In this document: one piece after another, positions 1 to 5,667 of the stretch
How positions within the stretch are numbered: position 1 is the stretch's first letter
Layout: each line of letters opens with the position of its first letter
From: Actinomycetota bacterium
GTDB taxonomy: Bacteria > Actinomycetota > Actinomycetes > S36-B12
Length of the DNA stretch: 5,667 nucleotides
Reading direction: 5' to 3'
NCBI GenBank assembly: GCA_016870425.1
Contig: VGBQ01000162.1
Location: 1-5,667, forward strand
Notes under the pieces: generated by a model
Told to the model about the DNA's origin: nothing
What the model saw: the letters and a program-made list of their open reading frames with translations, nothing else
The model's database searches: none
Position numbers and translations under genes: made by a program

Positions 1-1
1 C

Positions 2-625
2 ACTGGACGTCTGGGCGGCACCTTCGGCGTCGAGCGAGGCCGGGCAACCTGGGCTCTCCAAGCACCCATGTCCCTGCGCGAGCGCGGACTGGCCATCACC
101 GGGACAGCGACCATCGAGGGCCGGGACCGGTGGAGGGTGGCCGCGACCGGCGGCAGCGGAAGCCTCCTGGGCGCCGCGACTCCCGTGACGATCACCGGAG
201 GACGGGGGTCGCTGGTTGTGGATGGGGGGCGCCTGAGCGGCTCGCTCGGTGTGGTCGTCACCGACGAGCTTGTCTTTGACATGCCGGACGCGTGGAGGTC
301 AGAGACCACCTATCGCCTGATCCCGAGGCGCGACGGGGCGGGACGCATCGCATTCGACCACCGGGCCACCCTCTCCATGACGGTGGGCCAGTCACGGCTC
401 GCGCTCAGCGGCGACATCCCGAGCACGGGGGGCTTCCGACTCGAGGGCGGCGGCCAACTCGAGGTAGCAGGGACCGCTATCCCCTTCCGCGGCTTCTACG
501 AAAGCGCCGGCTACACGACCGGCGGACGGACCAACACCGCGCCGCGGTGGGCGATGGGAGGCAGGGTCGACCGCTTCGTGAGACTGGACGGCGGAGCCGG
601 CATCTCCGGTGGCCTCTTGCGGTTC
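2..625 (+). other. Unassigned beta-strand-rich region N1 of the giant protein (residues 1-208, N-terminus outside window)
   Basis: This segment has alternating hydrophobic/polar stretches separated by Gly-rich turns, for example GLAITGTATIEG (30-41), PVTITGGRGSLVVDGG (61-76) and GGGQLEVAGTAIPFRGFYES (149-168). It contains no cysteine and no long helix-like stretch. It is more Arg-rich than the rest of the protein (many R in 1-60 and 98-110), unlike the Lys/Asp balance further on. I recognise no named family or catalytic motif. The texture fits beta-sandwich or beta-solenoid folds of exported proteins, but this is inference from composition and strand pattern only. The in-frame ATG at base 68 has no purine-rich ribosome-binding sequence before it and the same texture continues upstream, so it is not taken as a start. 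Confidence 0.5.
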
Positions 626-3600
626 ACATCCCGCACACCGTCCGCTCCCGCGGCGCGGAGCAGCGCGGCGACAGTGACGGTTGAGGTCACGGGCGAGACG
701 ACCGTCAAGCTCACGATCAACGACGACTTTGAGCTCAACTGCGAGTTCACCTACACCGACCCGGACAACTGGACGTTGACGGCGGCCGGGGACAGTTCCG
801 ACATCTGGACGCCCTACAGCGGCCTGAGCATCCCCGACATCCACTTCTCCGGCACTGTCGTCTCGGTGGACGGCGAGGAGACGTGGGACGTCGAGACGGA
901 GCCCGTCACGTGGACCGGAATGGTGACCGGCGCGACGATGACGACCTCCTTCACGCTCGGCAACGAGTGCCCGCTCAAGAAGCACTGCCCGCCCGCGGGA
1001 GACGATGACATCTTCGTGGGCAGCAATACGGCCGCCATCGACTTCGCCAGCATCCCGGACGTCACGGCGGCGGGGGCCTTCACCGCGGACCTGGGCTGGC
1101 TGCGCTGGGATGCCACATCCGCGCCCGTGACCTTCAATGGCGTCACTATCGAGCAACCCGATGTCACGGCGTTCGTCGGCGCCCGGGATGACGCCGACCC
1201 CGACCTGGAGATGCCGGACCTCTCGGCCACGGGAGGCAGCAACGGCGTCCAGGTGCAACTGTGCGGCAACTTCACCGTCCCCGTGCCCGACATCAAGACC
1301 TTCCACTCGCACGGCTGCGTCGGCTGGACCGAGGCGGGGGTCGTTATGGGGCAGATCGAAACCGGCGGCGACGTGGAGACCGGGACCTACAACGGCATCT
1401 CCATCAATGGGGCATCCCTGAGCGGCTTCGGCTGGACCGACCTACCGTCCTCTCCCACCATCGGCCTCAACGGCCTGTTGATGGCGCTCGATGACGGACG
1501 GCAGTACATCACTGCCGATGTCGAGATCCCCGGCAACGTGATGCACGACTTCGGCACCGGCACCAGCACCGACACGCTCATCCCCGCTGAAGGGTGGTTC
1601 GACTTCGGCGGCAACTTCGAACTCGACGCCACGATCCCCGTCGGCCTGAAGGGCAACACCGTAAGCATCGACGCCATCCTCGCCCACATCGGCAAAGTGG
1701 GACGCGACTACACACTGAGCTTCGAGGCCGACGGTGACATCACGGTCAACAGTCGGCACTACCCGATCGAGGCCTTCATCGGCTTCGAAAAGTCCACGGA
1801 CACCTCCATCACGGTCAGCGTCTCCGTGAAGGGCACATACTCGACGATCGGTGCCGGATCCTTCGACGTGAGCTCCCTGCTCTCCGAAGGGGACTTCGAG
1901 CCGCCCAATGCCAACATCGTGGACGGGTCCTTCGACGGCAAGCAGGAGACGAATGTCTTCACCGACGGCACCTTCGAGAGTGCTGGACCGGTGGCGAGCC
2001 TTGTGAGCAATCCTGGCTTCGACGACAGCGTCCCGGGCAATCTCCTCGTCGACGACAGTGGCAACGACCTGGGCTCGTTCGAGGGCTTGGGCAACATGCT
2101 CGAGAACAACAGCTTCGAGGACACGCAGTTGCTGCTCAACGGCGACTTCGAAGGGCTCAACGGGTCACTCGGCAACAGCGTAAACGGCCAGGTCGTCGGC
2201 TGGCCGACCAATAACGGGAACATCCAGCCCTATCGGCAGGACGGGACTGCTCCCACCGCAGCGGCCCCACCCAAGACCACGACTGGCTCCTACACGCTCA
2301 AGGTCGTCAACAGTGGGCCGACGGTGCAGGCCGGGGTCAAGCCCTACCAGGGGGTGACGCAATACGTGCCCCAGGCCATGGACAACGGAACGACGTACGC
2401 GCTGTCCGCCTGGGCCGCGTCCGCGACAGGTTCCACTGTCAATCTCCAGATGGCGATCCTCGGCGACGGCTGCAGCAACGTCGCAGTGGACAAGACCTTC
2501 CCGGTCACCACATCGTGGACCTATCTGACGTTGCCGCTGACGGGAACCAACGCGGGCTGTAAGGGCTTCTTCGTCTACTTCACTCCACTCAACGCCAACG
2601 GGGGAGCCGTCCAACTCGACGATGCGACGTTCGCGCCCACCACGAGTCCAGCGGCGGGCCGGGCCATCGCCTACGGCTTCGTGCCGAGCCTCTTCGGCAC
2701 GTTCGACTCAATGGATGGGCTATCGAGTGTCACCAGCTCCGCCAGGGTCTACCCCGCCTCCGACAACAACGGCGGGAAGTGGCTCTACACCACGGGCTGC
2801 GACGGATGGTTGTACAACCCCACAGGCGTCGTCGACGGTGATTTCGATATGCGCACGCGAGTCCTCTTCGGAGGGGGAAGCGGACGCGATATCGCCAACA
2901 TCGGATTCTGGATGAATGATGTGGGCGGAGGGAAGTTTTCGGGGTACGCCCTGAGGATCGACACCACCTATGGCATCGGCTTCGTGAAGTCCGACAAGGG
3001 ATACATGGCCGGCCTCAACGGACCCTCTGTCGCCACGCAGGCGGCCCGCAACGCGTGGTACGACGTCCATCTCACAGCGCAGGGGAATCTTGTCACCGGC
3101 GTGATAACCGACCTGCGTACCAACACCGAGATCTTCAACGGCACCATCTTCCTCCGCGGGGACCTTCCCTATAAGGGCTATTTCGGCCAGATCCCCGACG
3201 GAGCGTGCGAAGGGAGCGGGCAGGGCTGGGACGACCTGACCGTCTACACGATGTACAAGCCGCAAACCCAGCTCGCTCAGGTGATCTGGAATCCGGCGAT
3301 CGCGCACAGTGGGAACGCCTACGCCTCACTCACCGGCCCGACGGGCAAGAGCTGGTCGGCCCTGTATTCCACGGGCATTGCACCTGAGCAGGGCAAGACG
3401 TACTCCTACACGACGTGGGTGCGGGCCAGCGCGGGCACCGTCAGCGGCAATCTGCTGCTCGAGACAGAAAGCCAGGGCAACGGCACGTCGACCGGCAACG
3501 TGGCGCGCGAAGGCGTGTCGATCCCCTTCACCGCCACCTCTGGGGCGTGGACGCGGGTGACGGCGACGATCACTGTCGCTAGTGCCGGCCATACCGACCT

Positions 3601-5667
3601 GCGCGCCGGGGTCCAGAACGTCGCGACATCGAGTGGGACGTCACTGCTCCTTGACGATCAACTGCTGCAGCAGATCTCCTGGCGATCCGGCCTGAACTCT
3701 CCCGACACGGCGCTATGGACGACAACGGATGACAGCGGCAATTCGGTCTTGAACTACTCCGACAGTCGCGGCTACCCATCAGCTCTCTACTACGAATTCG
3801 ACAAGCCCGCCGCCTCAGGCAGCACCTACACCATCAGCATGGACGTGCGCTCCGACACGCCCACGGGGGGCGCGACACTGAAGTGGATCGAGGGCTCGTC
3901 GGCGCAATACACGGAATTCACCACGGGCACGGCGTGGAAGACGATCACGATGAAGGTCACGCCCGCGAATTCTGTCGTGCCCAAGCTCGGGCTCTTCCTC
4001 GCGAGTGGCACGATGCAGGTGGACAACGTGTCGGTGACGGTGAACGACATCTCGTCGAACCGAGGGGGAACCCTCGGCGTGCCTCCGGCGCCCCAGGGAT
4101 GGTCGAGCACCGGTGTGGCACCGTGGACCTCCCTCGGCTCAACGGCGCATTCAGGCAAGGCGGTGATGACCGTCTACGGCAATACCTCAGCCTCTTACGC
4201 GGCCAAGCCGAATGACGGGTCCTCGATCCGGGCGGGTTCCGTCTACTCCGCGACGCTGTGGGTCCTCGCCAGCGATAGTTCCAGCCGCTCAGGCACCGTG
4301 AGCCTGTCCGCGACCGGCACGGCCGACGTCGCCTCTGTCGACTTCACAACCTCGGGTGGCTGGAAGCAGGTCACGGTCAATCTGCCCATCCAGGCCGCTA
4401 ACGCGACAGGGCTCAACCTGACCATCAAGAACACCACCGGGACCATGCTCCTGGTCGATGACGTCTCGCTTAGTCTCCAGGGCCTGTCGTTCAAGGATCC
4501 CTGGACGAGCATGGGCAGCGGCGGCAACACCTACAGCGTCATGGGAGTGCTGCAGGACTCGTCCCAGGCGCATGGAGGCAGCAACTTCCTGCAATTCCAG
4601 CCCCGGAACGGCACCTCCGGTGTGCGTCTCACCTCGCAGTTCGTCCCGACGCCCGGGACGCAGGTCACGCACGCCGCCTGGGTCCGGTCGCCCTCGGGCA
4701 CGCGAGTGGAAGGGTCCATCTATCTCGCCACGAACGGCAGCGCGCCCAACAGTCGCAGCACGCCGTTCACGCTGACCGATAGTTCCTGGCACTACGTCTA
4801 CGTGACCTTGCCGATCTTCGATAAGTCGGCCTCGAGCCTGATCTCTCAGATCACGTCGGCGACCCCGGGCGTCTCAGTGCAGGTCGATGACGTCTCGACT
4901 CGCGTGGTTGCCCCGTGGTATCCCGTTGCGTCGGCGAACACCAACATGTCGATCATCACGGACGCGTCGCGTGCGGCGGACGGCTCGGGCTACCTGACAA
5001 TGACCGGCTACGACAGCGGCTGGAACGGCCTGTTCGCATCGATCGAAAAGGACACGGACATGAACCCCATCACGGTCATGTCCGGAGACGCGTACATCTT
5101 CTCTGCGTACGTGCGCTCTACCAACGGCCAGCCTGTCAGCGGCGCGCTGCAACTCAACTTCGACGGGACCGCCGGGACGCCTGGCAGCCTGCCCTTCACG
5201 GCAACCAAGGACTGGCAACTGATGTCCGTCGAGGTCACGGCGACACGCGATGCGAAGACGATCAATCCCACCGTGCTGATCTCCGGGGCCGGTCAGCTCG
5301 ATGTCGACTCCATCACCGTGACGCCCAAGATGATCGTCCAGGATCAGCCGTGGCGCACCGAGGTCGCCTCAGGATCGCCCAGGATCGCGTGGGGCGTGTA
5401 CGACGATCCCTCACGTGCACGCGATGGCAGTCTCGGATTTCTCGAGCTGAGCAAGTCCGGCAGCGGAATCGGCGGCGTCGTCAAGGATGTCGATGTGGAC
5501 CCGAAGCCCGGCGAGGTCTACACCATGAGCGCCTGGGTGCGTTCGCCCTCGGGCGCACCCATCAGCGGCTACATCCAGGTGGACGCATCCAATGGCACCG
5601 GAGCGACGTACGAGTACACGCAGGTGCCCTTCACGGCCTCGGGCGATTGGCAACTGGTCACCGCGCG
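2..5667 (+). CDS. Internal fragment of a giant multidomain, probably extracellular, carbohydrate-binding-type protein (both ends missing)
   Basis: One frame stays open over all 1888 complete codons of the window, with no start or stop codon belonging to it, so the full protein is larger than 1888 residues. Reading it through gives continuous beta-rich sequence with no break in character that would suggest a frameshift. Third codon positions are strongly G/C. Order of parts: unassigned beta-rich region (1-208), linker (209-224), second unassigned beta-rich region (225-625), acidic ladder of 'NGxFE' motifs (626-718), CBM4/9-like module (709-880), concanavalin A-like domain (881-1088), then six CBM4/9-like modules (1089-1888). 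Cysteines are few (C247, C323, C329, C421, C439, C824, C853, C933, C1069) and mostly pairable, which fits an exported protein. No catalytic centre, membrane helix or LPXTG-like motif is seen. Inferred role: surface or secreted glycan binding or adhesion. The open frame is certain for practical purposes; the function is tentative. Confidence 0.95.
626..673 (+). other. Pro/Ala/Ser-rich interdomain linker (residues 209-224)
   Basis: The stretch TSRTPSAPAARSSAAT lacks large hydrophobic residues, is dominated by small residues plus two prolines, and sits between two beta-rich regions of different character. Such sequences usually act as flexible, extended linkers in modular secreted proteins. It marks the most natural boundary between the first two regions. 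The exact edges are approximate. Confidence 0.6.
674..1876 (+). other. Unassigned beta-rich region N2, possibly built of degenerate ~85-residue repeats (residues 225-625)
   Basis: About 400 residues of strand-and-turn sequence with no family I can name. Visible landmarks are DPDNWTLTAAG (253-263), a short C-x5-C loop (CPLKKHC, 323-329), a second cysteine pair (C421, C439) and FDFGGNFELDATIPVGLKG (534-552). Residues 378-407 and 463-492 align without gaps at an offset of 85: both begin [FY]NG[VI][ST]I, both have Phe 13 residues after that first aromatic (391, 476), Pro at 400/485 and Leu at 407/492. Identity is only 6 of 30, though many other pairs are conservative. Looser echoes appear at 257-277 (ending YSGLSI) and 570-588 (ending HYPI). 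This suggests three or four diverged copies of a beta domain. The paired cysteines could form disulfides if the protein is exported. Alternative: a single large beta-solenoid-like domain. Confidence 0.45.
1877..2155 (+). repeat. Acidic ladder of seven to eight short 'L-L-x-N/D-G-x-F-E' motifs (residues 626-718)
   Basis: Short copies of one motif follow each other: LLSEGDFEP (626), NIVDGSFDG (638), NVFTDGTFES (651), SLVSNPGFDD (666), a decayed LLVDDSGND (681), LGSFEG (690), NMLENNSFED (698) and LLLNGDFEG (710). The key Phe lies at 632, 644, 658, 673, 693, 705 and 716, with the decayed copy placing Asn-688 there; most steps are 11-15 residues. All seven Phe codons are TTC and each is followed by GA[ACG]. 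The segment holds 19 acidic residues and one basic residue (K647) in 93. The motif is the typical first strand of CBM4/9-type modules ('N-G-x-F-E'), and the last copy is the first strand of the module that follows. The ladder could be remnants of repeatedly duplicated module starts, an extended linker, or an acidic metal-binding segment. The copies are evident; the role is unknown. Confidence 0.75.
2126..2641 (+). other. CBM4/9-like carbohydrate-binding module, copy 1 (residues 709-880)
   Basis: This copy has the complete set of landmarks of the CBM_4_9 (CenC-type) beta-sandwich family: first strand LLLNGDFEG (710-718), VVGW (731-734), the SYTLKV strand, core TTYALSAW (797-804), the second Trp in TTSWTYLTLPL (W839) and the closing strand VQLDDATF (870-877). 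Members of this family bind beta-glucans, xylans and related chains, and often hold a structural calcium. C824 and C853 flank the W839 strand and could form a disulfide; no other module in the array has cysteines. A Pro/Ala/Thr-rich insertion (748-760) lengthens the loop after VVGW. This is the only module in the window that keeps the 'NGxFE' first strand. Substrate cannot be deduced from sequence alone. Confidence 0.75.
2642..3265 (+). other. Concanavalin A/LamG-like jelly-roll domain between CBM copies 1 and 2 (residues 881-1088)
   Basis: About 200 residues with the strand order of concanavalin A-like lectin/glucanase folds, especially LamG and the family of 3-keto-disaccharide hydrolase-like (DUF1080) domains: FDSMDGLSS (901-909), KWLYTTGCDGWLYN (926-939), DFDMRTRVLF (947-956), IGFWMND (967-973), GYALRIDTT (981-989), NAWYDVHLTAQGNLVTGVI (1017-1035), GYFGQI (1059-1064) and the closing WDDLTVYT (1076-1083). 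C933 and C1069 are its only cysteines and could pair. No catalytic Glu pair of the GH16 type (E-x-D-x-E) is visible, so a binding or spacer role is more likely than hydrolysis. It splits an otherwise regular run of CBM-like modules. Fold-level assignment is fairly secure; the exact family is not. Confidence 0.65.
3266..3676 (+). other. CBM4/9-like module, copy 2, N-terminally short (residues 1089-1225)
   Basis: Landmarks are HSGNAYASL (1102-1110), core KTYSYTTWVRAS (1132-1143), PFTATSGAW (1175-1183) and the closing strand SLLLDDQLL (1214-1222). Only 43 residues separate its leading Trp (W1096) from the core Trp (W1139), against 53-64 in the copies that follow, so the first strand region looks shortened where it meets the jelly-roll domain. 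The gap between core Trp and second Trp is the longest of the set (44 residues) because of a Gly/Ser/Thr/Asn-rich loop (ETESQGNGTSTGN, 1154-1166). Confidence 0.7.
3677..4060 (+). other. CBM4/9-like module, copy 3, most diverged (residues 1226-1353)
   Basis: Recognisable strands are SALYYEF (1260-1266), STYTISMDVRSD (1274-1285), EFTTGTAW (1305-1312) and the closing MQVDNVSVTV (1338-1347). The core Trp seen in most copies is replaced by Asp-1281 and the closing 'VDDVS' reads VDNVS. The core-to-second-Trp gap is the shortest (31 residues). Its start, SWRSGLNSPDTALWTTTDD, keeps the pattern of a leading Trp followed by a variable polar stretch. Because the usual core aromatic is lost, ligand binding or core packing may differ here. 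Confidence 0.68.
4061..4483 (+). other. CBM4/9-like module, copy 4 (residues 1354-1494)
   Basis: The module begins with the Gly/Pro-rich GGTLGVPPAPQGW (1355-1367) and runs through AHSGKAVMTVYG, core SVYSATLWVLAS (1413-1424), DFTTSGGW (1447-1454) and closing LLVDDVSLSL (1483-1492). In place of the common WVRS/WVRA it reads WVLAS. The 16 bases encoding the closing strand (4453-4468) are identical to those of copy 5 (4882-4897), 429 bases away, which is DNA-level support for shared descent of these two neighbours. Confidence 0.72.
4484..4909 (+). other. CBM4/9-like module, copy 5 (residues 1495-1636)
   Basis: Landmarks are the leading PW (1500-1501), AHGGSNFLQF (1524-1533), core HAAWVRSPSG (1557-1566), PFTLTDSSW (1588-1596) and closing VQVDDVSTRVV (1626-1636). 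The core phrase AWVRSPSG is shared exactly with copy 7, though the codons differ at several third positions, which points to protein-level conservation rather than very recent duplication. Confidence 0.72.
4910..5335 (+). other. CBM4/9-like module, copy 6 (residues 1637-1778)
   Basis: Landmarks are PWY (1638-1640), the strand GSGYLTMTG (1661-1669), core DAYIFSAYVRST (1696-1707) with Tyr-1703 in place of Trp, PFTATKDWQL (1731-1740) and closing QLDVDSITVTP (1765-1775). It has a longer stretch before the core (SIEKDTDMNPITVMSG, 1680-1695) than its neighbours. PFTATKDWQL resembles PFTASGDWQL of copy 7, and the underlying DNA is also similar (5192-5221 and 5627-5656). Confidence 0.72.
5336..5665 (+). 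other. CBM4/9-like module, copy 7, cut by the window edge (residues 1779-1888)
   Basis: The visible part covers the leading PW (1783-1784), ARDGSLGFLEL (1808-1818), core YTMSAWVRSPSG (1840-1851), the strand GYIQVDASNG and PFTASGDWQLVTA (1876-1887). The closing 'VDD' strand, expected about 25-30 residues further on, lies beyond the window. The array therefore continues for at least the rest of this module and perhaps more. Confidence 0.72.

Noticed and set aside
68..70. In-frame ATG as a possible start of the giant gene
   Set aside because: No ribosome-binding sequence precedes it, no signal-peptide-like stretch follows it, and the frame and sequence texture continue upstream to the window edge.
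292..684. Plus-strand open frames in other phases (also 1137-1421, 1261-1494, 2622-2915, 3309-3560, 3883-4215, 4458-4775)
   Set aside because: They are in a different phase from the long frame, are rich in Arg, Pro and His, and show no recognisable domain. They are shadows of the same coding region.
392..1312. A 306-codon open frame on the minus strand, with other minus-strand frames at 1442-1759, 2165-2614, 2720-3307, 4289-4792 and elsewhere
   Set aside because: They lie wholly antisense to the continuous plus-strand frame. Their products are Arg/Gly/Ala/Val-rich without domain motifs, as expected for the complement of GC-rich coding DNA, whereas the plus-strand frame gives coherent repeated domains across the same bases.
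1877..2155. Acidic ladder as RTX-type calcium-binding repeats or dockerin repeats
   Set aside because: The spacing (11-15 residues) and the motif (N/D-G-x-F-E) do not match the nine-residue GGxGxDxUx repeat of RTX proteins or the paired 22-24 residue dockerin pattern.
2642..3265. Jelly-roll domain as a catalytic GH16-type glucanase
   Set aside because: The E-x-D-x-E active-site signature of that family is not present in the translation; only the general fold pattern is supported.
5370..5389. Tandem near-duplicate of ten bases (caggatcgc repeated at 5370 and 5380)
   Set aside because: A ten-base duplication would have shifted the reading frame, yet module 7 reads normally before and after, so it is most likely chance.

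Overview
The whole window is the inside of one very large coding region on the + strand. The frame starting at base 2 reads through all 1888 complete codons to base 5665, with two further bases, and meets no stop codon. Neither the start nor the stop codon lies in the window. There is no room for a second gene, and I see no RNA gene, mobile element, CRISPR array, promoter or terminator. Residue n below means the codon starting at base 3n-1.

The DNA is GC-rich with a strong G/C preference at the third position of this frame (18 of 20 codons in bases 1922-1981). The product is rich in Gly, Ser, Thr, Asp and Val and has the strand-and-turn texture of secreted beta-sandwich proteins. A high-GC Gram-positive bacterium (actinobacterium) is the best guess, from composition and from the CBM4/9-like and concanavalin A-like modules. 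That is inference; no taxonomic marker gene is present.

Layout of the protein: (1) residues 1-208, a beta-strand-rich segment with no family I recognise; (2) 209-224, a short Pro/Ala/Ser linker; (3) 225-625, a second unrecognised beta-rich region with a possible weak internal repeat of about 85 residues and two cysteine pairs; (4) 626-718, an acidic ladder of seven or eight short 'NGxFE'-type motifs every 11-15 residues; (5) 709-880, a carbohydrate-binding-module-like (CBM4/9 type) domain whose first strand is the last rung of the ladder; (6) 881-1088, a concanavalin A/LamG-like jelly roll; (7) 1089-1888, six tandem CBM4/9-like modules with a 139-143 residue period, the last cut by the window edge.

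No catalytic domain, signal peptide, membrane segment or wall-sorting motif is visible, but both termini lie outside the window. The simplest reading is a giant extracellular or cell-surface, glycan-binding or adhesive protein in which many beta-sandwich modules form a long stalk. The most unusual parts are the motif ladder and the two unassigned N-terminal regions.
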